From assembly GCF_000369005.1 (NCBI RefSeq), contig NZ_KB849765.1, positions 248,001 to 312,000 of the forward strand: DNA of 64,000 bases. Direction: 5' to 3'. Positions 1-9,741 of this stretch are shown here, piece after piece. Both the position numbers and the translations under genes were made by a program. The notes under the pieces were generated by a model that had not been told where the DNA came from, did not search any database, and worked only from the letters and a program-made list of their open reading frames with translations. Numbering within the stretch: position 1 is the first letter of the stretch; the number at the start of each line of letters is the position of its first letter. Origin of the DNA: Acinetobacter beijerinckii CIP 110307 (lineage in GTDB: Bacteria; Pseudomonadota; Gammaproteobacteria; Pseudomonadales; Moraxellaceae).

Positions 1-6
1 AGACGA

Positions 7-264
7 CTAGCCGTGGACATAATGTTTTAGTTTTAAAATAAAATCTTTTAATTCATTTCGTGGTGGTTCACCGACTTCCATGAACCAATCTAGCAAATCT
101 GGATCTTCTTGCTCAACCAATTCAGCAAACAAAGCTTTTTCTGCTTGATCAGCGGTTAAATAGTGATTCTTCACATAAGGATCAAAATACACATCAATTT
201 CTTTTAAACCACGACGTGCGCGATAAATTACTTTACGTTCTTCAAGAGTCATTTCATCAGACAT
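7..264 (-). CDS. sdhE: Succinate dehydrogenase FAD assembly factor SdhE
   Basis: Small (85 aa) SdhE/Sdh5-family protein that promotes covalent FAD attachment to the SDH flavoprotein subunit. The family signature RGxxE is visible as RGLKE at residues 18-22, followed by the acidic stretch EQEDPDLLDWFM typical of the family. The open frame extends to 369, but the ATG at 264 (MSDEMTLEERK) gives the usual SdhE length; the upstream 35 codons are probably untranslated. It is divergent from the acyl-CoA dehydrogenase at 452. No sdh structural genes lie in the window. The family call is confident; the start is inferred from length. Confidence 0.88.
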   Translation of the reverse strand: MSDEMTLEERKVIYRARRGLKEIDVYFDPYVKNHYLTADQAEKALFAELVEQEDPDLLDWFMEVGEPPRNELKDFILKLKHYVHG

Positions 265-451
265 TATGTGTTTCGCTATGCAACAGTTTCCCACATAGTG
301 TACCCGATCCCCTGTTAAGTTCGCAGAGATTTTTCCAAGGTGACCAAATACATCAAGTAAATTGAGCATTGATCACATTGTCCAATATTTTCGATTTCTT
401 GTATCTTGACCATGATCATCTCAAATCTATTGATTAAGGAAAAAATAACAA

Positions 452-1624
452 ATGCAATCAGGTGCAATTCGTCCAATTCCAAATATGTTAGCACGAAAAT
501 TATTTACTTCTGACCATGAAGCATTTCGTGAAACTGTTCGTAAATTTTATGAAAAAGAAGTTGTTCCAAATATTGAGAAATATGAAAAACAACAACATGT
601 TGATCGCGATTTATGGAATAAGGCAGGTGCACTTGGTTTGCTTTGTACCACGATGCCTGAAGAGTACGGTGGTTCAGGTGTCGATCGCCTATACAGCATG
701 ATCTTAATTGAAGAACAAGCTTATGCAATGGATTCAAGCACAGGCTTTTCACTACACTCAGATATCGTTGCAAATTACATCAATAACTTTGGCAATGAAG
801 AGCAAAAACAAAAATGGTTGCCCAAAATGGCATCAGGCGAGGCTGTAACTGCAATTGCAATGACTGAACCTGGCACAGGTTCTGATTTACAAGCCGTTCG
901 CACCACAGCCGTATTGGATGGCGATGAATATGTGATCAATGGCTCAAAAATCTTTATTACCAATGGCTATCTATGTGATATGGCAATTGTTGTCTGTAAA
1001 ACAGGTAATAATGAAAAAGGCTCAGCAAACTTATCTTTAATTATCGTAGAAGCTGATCGTGCTGGTTTTAGCAAAGGAAAACCTTTAAATAAAATTGGGA
1101 TGAAAGGTCAGGACACTTGTGAGTTGTTCTTTGATAATGTTCGTGTACCAAAAGAAAATTTATTGGGCATGGAAGGCATGGGCTTCATCATGCTCATGAA
1201 AGAACTTGCATGGGAACGTATGTTAGTAGCAATTATATGCCAAGCAGGTGCTGAAGCCGCGTTTGCTCATACTGTTCAATACACCAAAGATCGTAAAGCT
1301 TTTGGTAAATCTATTAGTACATTCCAAAATACACGTTTCAAACTTGCAGAGTTGCGTACAGAAATTGATTTCTGCCGTACCTATTTGGATCGTTGTATGG
1401 AGTTGCAATTAGAAGAAAATTTAGGTGTAGATGCTGCTGCCGCTGCAAAATACAAAATCTCTGATATGTTCTCTAAAGTTGTAGATGATTGTTTACAATT
1501 ACATGGTGGTTACGGCTATATGCTTGAGTACCCAATCGCTCGCGCATATATCGATAATCGTGCAAATCGTATTTATGCAGGTACCAATGAGATTATGAAA
1601 GAACTGATCTCTCGTACACTTTAA
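452..1624 (+). CDS. Acyl-CoA dehydrogenase, long-chain (LCAD-like)
   Basis: FAD-dependent acyl-CoA dehydrogenase (390 aa) for the first step of fatty-acid beta-oxidation. The N-terminal helical, middle beta and C-terminal helical domains run through in order; visible motifs are TEPGTGSDL (about 145), the RKAFGK segment and LHGGYGYM near the end. The C-terminal IYAGTNEIMKELI has Ala where short- and medium-chain enzymes carry the catalytic Glu. Instead the Glu in ELAWER (residue 255) matches the catalytic position of LCAD and isovaleryl-CoA dehydrogenase, so a long- or branched-chain substrate is likely (inference). An AAGGA ribosome site lies about 11 nt before the ATG; a second in-frame ATG at 485 is possible. 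A strong terminator follows. Confidence 0.88.
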   Translation: MQSGAIRPIPNMLARKLFTSDHEAFRETVRKFYEKEVVPNIEKYEKQQHVDRDLWNKAGALGLLCTTMPEEYGGSGVDRLYSMILIEEQAYAMDSSTGFSLHSDIVANYINNFGNEEQKQKWLPKMASGEAVTAIAMTEPGTGSDLQAVRTTAVLDGDEYVINGSKIFITNGYLCDMAIVVCKTGNNEKGSANLSLIIVEADRAGFSKGKPLNKIGMKGQDTCELFFDNVRVPKENLLGMEGMGFIMLMKELAWERMLVAIICQAGAEAAFAHTVQYTKDRKAFGKSISTFQNTRFKLAELRTEIDFCRTYLDRCMELQLEENLGVDAAAAAKYKISDMFSKVVDDCLQLHGGYGYMLEYPIARAYIDNRANRIYAGTNEIMKELISRTL

Positions 1625-1636
1625 TCGCTTTAAACG

Positions 1637-1667
1637 AAGGATAGGGATTCTCGCCCTATCCTTTTTA
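1637..1667 (+). terminator. Rho-independent terminator after acyl-CoA dehydrogenase
   Basis: Perfect 10-bp stem AAGGATAGGG (1637-1646) / CCCTATCCTT (1654-1663), 7-nt loop, followed by a T-rich run. It lies between convergent genes and may also serve the leftward DUF2059 gene, though the T-run on that side is weaker. Confidence 0.85.
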
Positions 1668-1671
1668 TTTT

Positions 1672-2166
1672 TTAATTTTTCTTTTCAACGGTTGGTATTG
1701 CTTGTGGATTCATTCTCGCCATCAATTGTTTAACTGTCGGATTATCAATATATTGCTGCATTGTTGTATTTAAAGCAGTGCGCGCATTTTGTGTCGTGAA
1801 ATGCGCCACTTCACTTCCCACATCACTTGCTTTCTTAGCCCATGCCTTTCCTTCAGTGGATTGATAAAATGCTAAAGCAGCTTGTAATTCTTTTTGGCTA
1901 AAGCTTTCAACATAGCGCTGCACAATAAATTGTTTACGCTGCTCACTATTTAGGTTTTTACTTAAATCTGTATAAAAACTCTCTGGTAAGTCTTTTGGCA
2001 AACGCATCTTAATTTGTTCTAAAATCATCTTATCTGTATTCTGTAGACCTTGCTCAGTGCCATCCACAGAAACTAATTTTTGTGCGATCTGTTCTTTTTG
2101 TTTCATATCATCAGCAAATGCAAGCTGACTTAATAATAATGTCCCCAAAATCAATACTTTTTTCAT
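1672..2166 (-). CDS. DUF2059 domain periplasmic protein
   Basis: A 164-aa exported protein of unknown function. Residues 1-18 form a signal peptide (MKKVLILGTLLLSQLAFA, cleavage expected after AFA). The mature part is helical and carries the DUF2059 hallmark FSQKELQAALAFYQSTEGKAW at about 90-110. The family is common in proteobacterial periplasms and no activity is established that I can name. It stands alone between two terminators, so it is probably monocistronic. Confidence 0.75.
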   Translation of the reverse strand: MKKVLILGTLLLSQLAFADDMKQKEQIAQKLVSVDGTEQGLQNTDKMILEQIKMRLPKDLPESFYTDLSKNLNSEQRKQFIVQRYVESFSQKELQAALAFYQSTEGKAWAKKASDVGSEVAHFTTQNARTALNTTMQQYIDNPTVKQLMARMNPQAIPTVEKKN

Positions 2167-2244
2167 TGATCAATCCTTCGTTTTAAATTTTAATACTGCT
2201 CAATATACGCGATATTATCCTGATTTAAAGAATAATTATAAATA

Positions 2245-2275
2245 AAAAAACCTCATGCATTAGCATGAGGTTTTG
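2245..2275 (-). terminator. Bidirectional terminator after almA
   Basis: Stem CCTCATGC (2251-2258) / GCATGAGG (2263-2270) with an ATTA loop. It is flanked by seven A on the left, which read as T7 on the minus strand, and TTTT on the right. It ends the leftward almA transcript just upstream of the DUF2059 gene. Confidence 0.85.
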
Positions 2276-2290
2276 ATAGAGCCTATTCGA

Positions 2291-3781
2291 TTAAGACACT
2301 AATTTTGGCTTACGATCAGCTTGTTCGCCACGTTTGTGAAATTGTAAAACGCCATCATTGAATTTAGCATCTTTCAACTCTTTACGATCAGCTAAATAAT
2401 TGTTAGTGATTTTCCAAGGTGCTTGTTTACCTTGTTTTGGCATAACATCTGCTGCACGAGCAATATATCCTGAAGACATCTTACCCATAATCGTATCTTG
2501 TTCACGCTGAGCAGGATCAGCATGTGCGATTACTTCATCATAACCATTTTTATCCATATGGTTGATCAAGCGACAGATATAATCAGCAGCAATATCAACT
2601 TTCAACGTCCATGAAGCATTGATATAACCAATGATCATCGCCATGTTTGGTACATCACTGACCATAACACCTTGATAAAGCATATGGTTTGATGTATTCA
2701 TTGGTTTGCCATCAATTGAACCTTGCACACCACCTAAAATCTGGATTTCTAAGCCTGTTGCCGAAATAATAATATCAGCATCTAAATGTTTACCCGATTT
2801 TAATTGAATACCTTTCGCAGTAAATTTCTCAATTTGATCCGTTTCAACATCCGCTTTACCTTCGCGTAATGCTTTAAATAAATCACCGTCAGGTACGACA
2901 CATAAACGTTGATCCCAAGGATTGTAGCTCGGCGTAAAGTGTTTCATATCCACTTTACCCTTAAGCTGCAATTCAATGCCTTTCAATAATAAACGACGTA
3001 CTGTTTGAGGATATTTTTGTGCTAAAGCATAAATACCGCGTTGCATACCAATGTTACGAGCACGGGTAAACTTATAAGCTGTTTCTTCAGACATAAATTT
3101 ACGCGTTTTTTCATAAATAAAGTCGATTGAAGGAATCGTCGCAATGTAAGAAGGAGAACGTTGAAGCATTGTGACATGACCAGCACCGCCTTTTACCATT
3201 GAAGGTACAAGGGTAATCGCTGTTGCACCACTGCCGATAATAACGACTTTCTTACCTGTATAGTCTAAATTCTCTGGCCAATGCTGCGGATGAATGAGTT
3301 GACCTTTGAAATCCTGTTGATTAGGAAATTTAGGTGCATAGCCCTGATCATAGTTATAATAACCAGTACAGCCCATTACAAAATTCGCTGACCAAGTTTG
3401 CTTTTTCATATTGCTGTCCTCAATCTCAACTGCCCATTTTTTCTTAGCAGAATCATAGTTCGCAGACAATACACGATGACCAAAATGAATTTTTTCTTTT
3501 AACTGATTTTCACTAATTACATCACTTAAATAGCTTTTAATCTCAGCACCGCTTGCAAGAACTTTATCTTTTGCCCATGGCTTAAAATTAAAACCAAAAG
3601 TAGACATATCTGAGTCTGAACGAATACCAGGATAACGGAATAAATCCCAAGTACCACCAAAGCTTTCACGACGCTCTAAAATTTCAAATTTGCGTTGTGG
3701 ACAGTTTTTAGAGAGATGTACAGCCAACCCAATTCCAGAGATACCTGCACCAATAATGAGAACATCAACTTGCTTTTCCAT
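2291..3781 (-). CDS. almA: Flavin-binding monooxygenase AlmA (long-chain alkane)
   Basis: FAD/NADPH-dependent Baeyer-Villiger-type monooxygenase, 496 aa. An FAD Rossmann motif GAGISG sits at 11-16, the BVMO fingerprint FxGxxxHxxxWP as FKGQLIHPQHWP at 158-169, and a second dinucleotide motif GSGATA at 183-188. Length and N-terminus match what I remember of Acinetobacter AlmA, which is linked to growth on long-chain n-alkanes; other BVMO substrates cannot be excluded. It is monocistronic, with its own terminator at 2245 and a dyad upstream at 3827. The ATG follows CAGGGTATAAAAAAA, so the ribosome site is weak. It sits next to the ribosomal cluster, separated only by a GNAT gene. Confidence 0.78.
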   Translation of the reverse strand: MEKQVDVLIIGAGISGIGLAVHLSKNCPQRKFEILERRESFGGTWDLFRYPGIRSDSDMSTFGFNFKPWAKDKVLASGAEIKSYLSDVISENQLKEKIHFGHRVLSANYDSAKKKWAVEIEDSNMKKQTWSANFVMGCTGYYNYDQGYAPKFPNQQDFKGQLIHPQHWPENLDYTGKKVVIIGSGATAITLVPSMVKGGAGHVTMLQRSPSYIATIPSIDFIYEKTRKFMSEETAYKFTRARNIGMQRGIYALAQKYPQTVRRLLLKGIELQLKGKVDMKHFTPSYNPWDQRLCVVPDGDLFKALREGKADVETDQIEKFTAKGIQLKSGKHLDADIIISATGLEIQILGGVQGSIDGKPMNTSNHMLYQGVMVSDVPNMAMIIGYINASWTLKVDIAADYICRLINHMDKNGYDEVIAHADPAQREQDTIMGKMSSGYIARAADVMPKQGKQAPWKITNNYLADRKELKDAKFNDGVLQFHKRGEQADRKPKLVS

Positions 3782-3826
3782 TTTTTTTATACCCTGTGTA
3801 AATCATGTCTTTATTAAAGCACAAAT

Positions 3827-3846
3827 TTGACAATACACAATGTCAA
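3827..3846 (-). promoter_or_regulatory. Inverted repeat upstream of almA (possible operator/-35)
   Basis: TTGACA (3827-3832) and TGTCAA (3841-3846) form a perfect dyad with 8-nt spacing, 45-65 nt before the almA ATG. Read on the minus strand its first arm is a consensus -35 hexamer, but no good -10 lies at 17 nt, so operator is as likely as promoter. The rest of the 405-nt gap (3782-4186) is AT-rich with no ORF. It also holds the palindrome AAGGCAGTACTGCCTT at 4149-4164 downstream of the GNAT gene. Confidence 0.35.
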
Positions 3847-4186
3847 GTTTAGTCATTCATCGGTTTTTTCATATCACTTCGGGACATTTTGAGAAAAAAA
3901 GTGGTTAAAAAATCCTGAGATTTTCGCTTGGTTTTCTTGAATAACAATGCAAAGTAAACAAATAAATTTGTATATAAATTCGATGCTATTAAAAAATAAT
4001 CTTATCTAATACAAGCACAGAATAACTTTCAAAAAATGTCAAAATAGAAAAACAGACTTTATTACAAGAGAGCTGATAGGTTTTCCGTTAAAACATCGTA
4101 AGTTGAACTATTAGGGGTTTAGTAAGTTAAAAAGATCTTTTATCAACTAAGGCAGTACTGCCTTTCGATGGCTGTAAATATACACC

Positions 4187-4684
4187 CTAGTGTAAAAAAA
4201 GCTTCATTAAAAGCTCATCCGTGTATTTAGTATCATTTTTCAAAGCATTTTTTTCCAAACCATAAACCCGAAATCCAAATTTTTGATAAAGGTTAATTGC
4301 AGGCTGATTATCATCGGCAACCGTCAGTAAAATTTGTTCTACTTGCGCTTTGCAATAAGCGATAACTGCGCGAAGCAATTCATTTGCAATCCCTTGTCTT
4401 TGAAATTCAGGTTCAATAAATACGCTAGATAGAACAAACTTATGAGAAATCTTTATTCCACTCTCTCGTGTTAAAGTCGCTAAACCTATAATTTTACCTT
4501 TATGATAGACGCCAAAAATCGTTGAACCTGATAAGCAACTTTGAAAAAAGCTTAATGGCTTTACGACTTCTGAATCATAAGTAGAGCCAAACATTTCTGG
4601 AGCTTTCACTAAAGCTGAAAGTCTAATCATTCTAAAATCATTCAGTTCAGCTGCACCTAAAATTGTAATCTCAATATCTAACAT
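4187..4684 (-). CDS. GNAT family N-acetyltransferase
   Basis: A 165-aa GCN5-related acetyltransferase fold. The acetyl-CoA binding motif A appears as QRQGIA at residues 95-100, after the strand SSVFIEPEF, and the C-terminal NLYQKFGFRVYG is the usual motif B region. The substrate cannot be told from sequence. It reads in the same direction as the ribosomal cluster but lies downstream of that cluster's terminator, so it is likely expressed separately. Confidence 0.82.
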   Translation of the reverse strand: MLDIEITILGAAELNDFRMIRLSALVKAPEMFGSTYDSEVVKPLSFFQSCLSGSTIFGVYHKGKIIGLATLTRESGIKISHKFVLSSVFIEPEFQRQGIANELLRAVIAYCKAQVEQILLTVADDNQPAINLYQKFGFRVYGLEKNALKNDTKYTDELLMKLFLH

Positions 4685-4813
4685 ATTTCTCTATTTGATG
4701 TTTTTATAGTATTGCGACCTAATTTAGCATACTAGCCAATCGCCAAAATCAGTATTAATAAACAAATTATTATTTAGAATCTTTATGTCTCAAAAACTAT
4801 TAAAAAATCTAAT

Positions 4814-4846
4814 AAAAAAGGTCGGTTATTACACCGACCTTTTTTG
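4814..4846 (-). terminator. Terminator of the S10-spc-alpha cluster
   Basis: Long stem AAAAAGGTCGGT (4815-4826) / ACCGACCTTTTT (4833-4845 region) with a 6-nt loop and a T-run on either strand. It lies 31 nt after the rplQ stop and closes the 28-gene leftward block. Confidence 0.9.
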
Positions 4847-4876
4847 GAACAACTGACTGTTCTACGCGTAGAAGTA

Positions 4877-5242
4877 TTATTTTACTTCACGGTCAACGAG
4901 TTCAACGTAAGCCATCGGTGCAGCATCACCTGCACGGAAGCCCGCTTTAAGAACACGAAGATAACCGCCGTTACGTTCTTTGTAACGAGGGCCAAGAACG
5001 GTAAATAATTTACCAACAGTTGCTGCTGAACGAGTACGAGCAAACGCTAAACGACGGTTTGCAACAGTATCGTTTTTAGCCAAAGTGATTAAAGGCTCAG
5101 CAACACGACGAAGTTCTTTCGCCTTAGGCAAAGTTGTCTTAATTAACTCGTGCTCTACTAAAGCATTTGTTAAGTTTTGAAACAACGCCTTACGGTGGCT
5201 GCTTGTACGGCCTAATTTCACACCACTATTACGATGACGCAT
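4877..5242 (-). CDS. rplQ: 50S ribosomal protein L17
   Basis: L17 (121 aa) of the large subunit, at the peptide exit tunnel rim. The N-terminus [20 protein letters not shown] is diagnostic. It is the last gene of the alpha operon, 18 nt after rpoA, and is followed by a strong terminator. Confidence 0.97.
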   Translation of the reverse strand: MRHRNSGVKLGRTSSHRKALFQNLTNALVEHELIKTTLPKAKELRRVAEPLITLAKNDTVANRRLAFARTRSAATVGKLFTVLGPRYKERNGGYLRVLKAGFRAGDAAPMAYVELVDREVK

Positions 5243-5260
5243 GGTGATAGTCCTACTTAA

Positions 5261-6268
5261 TTAACGGCTACGATAGGCAAAACGGTCATCCATACGGAGA
5301 CTAGCTGGTGGCCAATTCTCTAAACGCATGCCGAGTTGTAAACCTTTCGATGCCAAAACATCTTTGATCTCTGTTAACGATTTTTTACCTAAGTTAGGAG
5401 TTTTTAACAACTCAACTTCAGTACGTTGAACAAGATCACCAATGTAGTAAATATTTTCTGCCTTCAAACAGTTAGCAGAACGAACAGTTAGCTCGAGATC
5501 ATCTACTGGACGAAGCAAAATTGGGTCAACTTCTTCGCGAGGTTCTTGAGCAACCGGAGTTTGATCTTTCTGAAGATCAACAAAAATTGCAATTTGTTGT
5601 TGCAAGATTGTTGCCGCTTTGCGGATTGCTTCTTCTGGATCAACAGTTCCGTTAGTTTCAAGATCGATCACTAACTTATCAAGATCGGTACGCTGTTCTA
5701 CACGAGCATTTTCAACTGTGTAAGAAACGCGCTTGATTGGGCTATAAGAAGCATCTAACTGTAAACGACCAACAGGACGTGTTTCGCCTTCAGGGAAACG
5801 AGAGTCAGATGTTTCATAACCACGACCTTGAGCAACTTTAAGGCGCATTTTTAATGAACCAGAAGAACTCAAAGTACCGATTAAATGATCAGGGTTAACC
5901 ACTTCAACATTATGAGGTAAACGAAGGTCAGCTGCTGTTACGTCACCTGCACCTTGTTTCTCTAATGTCAAATATGCTTCATTTTGATCGAACAGCTTAA
6001 TAGACAATCCTTTTAGGTTCAGCAAGAGCTCGACGATGTCCTGCTGCAAGCCTTCTAAAGTACTGTACTCGTGCTCGACGCCTTCTATTTCAACTTCAAC
6101 CACAGCAGCGCCAGGCAAAGAAGACAATAGAATGCGACGTAAAGCATTACCTAGAGTATGACCAAAGCCACGCTCTAAAGGTTCCAGAATCACTTTTGCC
6201 GAGGTCCCGCTCACCGCTTCGACCTTGATCGCTTGCGGAGTTAGAAACTCGTTTGCAGTACGCGTCAT
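5261..6268 (-). CDS. rpoA: RNA polymerase subunit alpha
   Basis: Alpha subunit (335 aa), which dimerises to start RNA polymerase assembly. The N-terminal assembly domain is recognised by [20 protein letters not shown]. The C-terminal domain, which binds UP elements and activators, contains [20 protein letters not shown] and the helix-hairpin-helix segment near 295-310. The length is close to E. coli alpha (329). It lies in the usual alpha-operon place between rpsD and rplQ, so its output is tied to S4 autoregulation in related bacteria. Confidence 0.98.
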   Translation of the reverse strand: MTRTANEFLTPQAIKVEAVSGTSAKVILEPLERGFGHTLGNALRRILLSSLPGAAVVEVEIEGVEHEYSTLEGLQQDIVELLLNLKGLSIKLFDQNEAYLTLEKQGAGDVTAADLRLPHNVEVVNPDHLIGTLSSSGSLKMRLKVAQGRGYETSDSRFPEGETRPVGRLQLDASYSPIKRVSYTVENARVEQRTDLDKLVIDLETNGTVDPEEAIRKAATILQQQIAIFVDLQKDQTPVAQEPREEVDPILLRPVDDLELTVRSANCLKAENIYYIGDLVQRTEVELLKTPNLGKKSLTEIKDVLASKGLQLGMRLENWPPASLRMDDRFAYRSR

Positions 6269-6286
6269 TTATTGCTACCTCAAGGA

Positions 6287-6913
6287 TTATTTAGAATACA
6301 ATTCTACAATCAAGCTTTCGTTGATTTCAGCAGGTAAATCAGAGCGATCTGGTGCAGCTTTAAACGTACCTTCTAACTTAGAATGATCAACTTCCATCCA
6401 AGCAGGGATACCACGTTGAGCAGCTAACTCAATTGCATTTTTAATACGCAATTGTTGTTTAGCACCTTCATGCACTGCAATTACATCACCAGCTTTTACT
6501 TGAATAGACGCAATGTTTACACGACGACCATTTAAAGTAATAGAACGGTGAGAAACTAACTGACGAGCTTCTGAACGTGTAGAACCAAAACCCATGCGAT
6601 AAACTACGTTATCAAGACGGCTTTCAAGCAATTTCAACAAGTTTTCACCTGTTGCGCCTTTAACACGAGCTGCTTCTTTATAGTAGTTACTAAATTGACG
6701 CTCTAACACACCGTACATACGACGTACTTTTTGTTTTTCACGTAATTGTAGTGAATACTCAGATTGCTTACCACCACGAGCCTGACCATGTTGACCAGGT
6801 GCTTTATTGTGTTTTTTGGTTTTAACATCAAACGGTTTAACGCCTGATTTAAGTTGCAGGTCTGTCCCTTCGCGGCGAGAGAGTTTGCATTTTGGACCAA
6901 TATAACGAGCCAT
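6287..6913 (-). CDS. rpsD: 30S ribosomal protein S4
   Basis: S4 (208 aa), a primary 16S rRNA binder that nucleates 30S assembly. [19 protein letters not shown] and the S4 RNA-binding region (about 95-155, [22 protein letters not shown]) are clear. In enterics S4 represses the alpha operon by binding a pseudoknot before rpsM; a matching pseudoknot is present here at 7711-7750. Confidence 0.98.
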   Translation of the reverse strand: MARYIGPKCKLSRREGTDLQLKSGVKPFDVKTKKHNKAPGQHGQARGGKQSEYSLQLREKQKVRRMYGVLERQFSNYYKEAARVKGATGENLLKLLESRLDNVVYRMGFGSTRSEARQLVSHRSITLNGRRVNIASIQVKAGDVIAVHEGAKQQLRIKNAIELAAQRGIPAWMEVDHSKLEGTFKAAPDRSDLPAEINESLIVELYSK

Positions 6914-6925
6914 GAATGTTTCTCC

Positions 6926-7312
6926 TTACACGCGACGTTTTTTAGGTGGACGGCAACCGTTGTGAGGAATTGGAGTCACATCGGTAATGCTGTTAATCTT
7001 ATAACCCACTGCGCCTAATGCACGAACCGCAGACTCACGACCTGGACCAGGACCTTTTACAAGGACGTCTAGGTTTTTCAAACCGTAATCCAAAGCTGCT
7101 TTACCAGCAACTTCAGCAGCTACCTGAGCAGCAAACGGAGTTGATTTACGTGAACCACGGAAGCCTTGTCCACCTGAGGTAGCCCAAGCCAATGCATTAC
7201 CTTGACGATCGGTAATCGTAACAATGGTGTTATTAAAAGACGCGTGAATGTGTGCAACACCTTCAGAGACGGTACGAGTGACCTTCTTGCGTGTGCGAGT
7301 ATCTTTAGCCAT
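6926..7312 (-). CDS. rpsK: 30S ribosomal protein S11
   Basis: S11 (128 aa), on the 30S platform near the mRNA exit site. [19 protein letters not shown] and the C-terminal [17 protein letters not shown] end (here [14 protein letters not shown]) are diagnostic. It is 12 nt upstream of rpsD and 19 nt after rpsM within the alpha operon. Confidence 0.98.
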
Positions 7313-7331
7313 CTTTTAGCTTCCAGAAATC

Positions 7332-7688
7332 TTACTTTTTAATCGGTTTGCGCGGACCTTTACGGGTACGTGCGTTAGTTTTGGTGCGTTGTCCGCGAAC
7401 AGGCAAGCTGCGACGATGACGAAGACCGCGGTAGCAGCCTAAATCCATTAAACGTTTAATGTTCATGGAAATTTCGCGACGTAAATCACCTTCGGTCGGA
7501 ACCTTAGCAACTTCTGCACGAATCGCATCAAGCTGAGCATCATCTAATTCACGAATTTTAGTGGTTTCAGAAATACCAACAGCAGCTAAGATGTTCTTAG
7601 ACGTGTGGCGACCTACACCAAAAATATACGTGAGAGAGATAACAGCATGCTTGTTATCCGGAATGTTTACACCGGCAATACGAGCCAT
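7332..7688 (-). CDS. rpsM: 30S ribosomal protein S13
   Basis: S13 (118 aa), at the 30S head contacting the large subunit and P-site t[25 protein letters not shown] and the basic C-terminal tail [18 protein letters not shown] are diagnostic. It is the first gene of the alpha operon, with ribosome site GGAGAA 7 nt before its ATG and a pseudoknot leader immediately upstream. Confidence 0.98.
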   Translation of the reverse strand: MARIAGVNIPDNKHAVISLTYIFGVGRHTSKNILAAVGISETTKIRELDDAQLDAIRAEVAKVPTEGDLRREISMNIKRLMDLGCYRGLRHRRSLPVRGQRTKTNARTRKGPRKPIKK

Positions 7689-7710
7689 TCAATTTTCTCC
7701 AAAAAGGCAG

Positions 7711-7750
7711 TCAAGATAATCAACCGCCCCACAAAAATCTTGAGGGGCGG
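7711..7750 (-). promoter_or_regulatory. Alpha-operon leader pseudoknot (S4 target-like, Alpha_RBS)
   Basis: On the minus-strand RNA, CCGCCCC (7750-7744) pairs with GGGGCGG (7730-7724). The loop begins with UCAAGAU (7743-7737), which is exactly complementary to AUCUUGA (7717-7711) downstream, giving an H-type pseudoknot of two 7-bp stems. It ends about 23 nt before the rpsM ATG. This is where the enteric alpha-operon mRNA folds into the pseudoknot bound by S4. The pairing is seen; S4 control is inferred. A weak promoter (TTGATT 7780-7775, 18 nt, TATTAT 7756-7751) would start too close to the structure, so read-through from the spc genes is more likely. Confidence 0.65.
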
Positions 7751-7795
7751 ATAATAACCTAATTAGCCTACTGAAATCAACAGGTCTTAATTAAA

Positions 7796-7912
7796 TTAAC
7801 CTTGACGCTGCTTATGACGAGGTTCTGCGCTACAAATTACGCGAATAACCCCATTACGACGGATAACTTTACAGCTACCACAAATTTTCTTTACAGAAGC
7901 TTGTACTTTCAT
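7796..7912 (-). CDS. rpmJ: 50S ribosomal protein L36
   Basis: L36, only 38 aa: [17 protein letters not shown] at the start and PRHKQRQG at the end. It keeps the zinc-binding set C11, C14, C27 and H33, so this is the zinc-containing (C+) form, whose regulation by Zur in bacteria usually involves a second C- copy elsewhere. It lies between secY and rpsM, the conserved position. Confidence 0.97.
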
Positions 7913-7932
7913 GATGAAACCTCTAAGTGCGC

Positions 7933-9291
7933 TTATCCCTTAGGATGAGCAGTCGTTTTTCTCATTAACGTTTGATTATCATATTGATGCGAAGTAAGGT
8001 GCGCTTGTAACTGCGCCATAAAGTCCATTACCACTACAACTACAATTAGCAATGATGTTCCACCCAAATGGAATGGAATACCAAAAGAACTCTGTAGCAC
8101 CATAGGCATTAAACACACTACGGTAATGTAAATTGCACCAATAAATGTCAAACGGTTAAGAATATGATCTAAATAACGAGCCGTTTGCTCACCTGGGCGG
8201 ATACCAGGTACATATGCCCCACTACGTTTTAAATTTTCTGAAACTTCTTTTGGACTAAATACAAGCGCCGTGTAGAAATAACAGAAGAAAATAATTAACG
8301 CACCAAAAAGCATTAAATACAACGGCTGTCCAGGCGATAACACCAATGCCAAATCTTGCAAGCTACGCTTAACAATCCCTGCATTTGGATCAGCACTTCC
8401 TAACCATTGTCCCAAGCTCGCTGGAAATAATAACAAAGAGCTTGCAAAAATTGCTGGAATCACGCCTGCCATATTAATTTTTAATGGTAAGTGTGTTTGC
8501 TGTGCAGTAAATACGCGACGACCCTGCTGTTTTTGAGCATAGTTTACTGGAATACGACGTTGTGCTTTTTCAATAAACACAATCGCTGCTAAAACTGCTA
8601 ACGATAATAAACCGAATACAGCTAAACCAATTAAACTACCTTGACCATTTTGTACAGATGAAAAAGACTGAATTACTAAACTTGGTAACCCAGCAACAAT
8701 ACCTGCAAAAATAATCATGGAAATACCATTACCAACACCACGTTCGGTAATCTGTTCTCCCAACCACATCAAAAACATTGTTCCTGCAACTAAAGAAGTC
8801 AAAGCTGGAACATAGAATGCCAAGCCTGAAGTCAAAGTAATACCTTGACTGATCAGACCTGCACACATCCCTACACCTTGCACAAGTGCAAGAAATAGAG
8901 TGCCATAACGTGTATATTGATTGATCTTACGTTTGCCTTGCTCGCCTTCTTTCTTCAAAGCTTCAAGCGATGGAACAACCGTAGACATCAGCTGCACAAT
9001 AATCGATGCAGAAATGTACGGCATAATCCCCAATGCAAGAATCGACATGCGTTCTAATGCACCGCCTGAGAACATGTTAAATAAACCTAAGAAGGTACCT
9101 TCATTAGCTTTAAAAAACTGTGCAAGCGCCACATTATCAATACCCGGCAACGGAATATGCGCTCCTAGTCGAAAGACCAACAACGCGCCAATCAAAAACA
9201 TTAATCGACGAATAATTTCACGATATTTCACATGAAACGGTTGGCCTTTCATCATGTTTACATGACCAGTAGAACTAGGAGTCATAGACAC
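7933..9291 (-). CDS. secY: Protein translocase subunit SecY
   Basis: SecY (452 aa), the channel of the SecYEG inner-membrane translocase. Ten hydrophobic membrane segments can be traced. The plug and first helix region [13 protein letters not shown] and the cytoplasmic loop REIIRRLMF near the start are typical, as is the conserved [16 protein letters not shown] loop at about 355-370. It lies in the spc operon between rplO and rpmJ. Confidence 0.97.
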
Positions 9292-9297
9292 TCGAGA

Positions 9298-9738
9298 TTA
9301 CTCCTCGACTTTACCGCCAGCAGCTTCAACAGCAGCTTTAGCGCCTTTAGTCAACACGACACCTTGTACAGTGAACGCGCGAGTGATTTCACCAGAAAGT
9401 ACGATGCGAGCACGAATTTGATCGCGACGAACAACATTCGCAGCTTTCAAAGTTTCAAGGCTAATAACATCACCTTCAACTTTATTCAACTCAGACAAAC
9501 GCACTTCAGCAGTTTTCAAAGCGATTTGGCTAGTGAAACCGAATTTAGGCAAACGACGATATAATGCAGTTTGACCGCCTTCAAAGCCTGGACGAGTACC
9601 ACCACTTTTACGTGAGTTTTGACCTTTGACACCACGGCCACCAGTCTTACCAACGCCAGAACCGATACCACGGCCTAAACGACGATTTTCACGTTTAGCA
9701 CCTTCTGCAGGTGCAAGTTCATTTAAACGCAGAGTCAT
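9298..9738 (-). CDS. rplO: 50S ribosomal protein L15
   Basis: L15 (146 aa), a late 50S assembly protein. Glycine- and arginine-rich N-terminal region [19 protein letters not shown] (about 22-40) is characteristic. It lies 6 nt upstream of secY, so the two are probably translationally coupled. Confidence 0.98.
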   Translation of the reverse strand: MTLRLNELAPAEGAKRENRRLGRGIGSGVGKTGGRGVKGQNSRKSGGTRPGFEGGQTALYRRLPKFGFTSQIALKTAEVRLSELNKVEGDVISLETLKAANVVRRDQIRARIVLSGEITRAFTVQGVVLTKGAKAAVEAAGGKVEE

Positions 9739-9741
9739 GGC

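Noticed and set aside
265..369. N-terminal extension of sdhE to 369
   Set aside because: The extra 35 codons have no counterpart in the SdhE family, and the inner ATG gives the standard 85 aa.
4149..4164. AAGGCAGTACTGCCTT palindrome as terminator of the GNAT gene
   Set aside because: The stem is short with no T-run on the minus strand. It may be a chance palindrome or a protein site, so it was not listed separately.
9232..9564. Plus-strand open frames across secY, rplO and other ribosomal genes
   Set aside because: They are antisense to conserved coding sequence, lack ribosome sites and show no protein-like composition.
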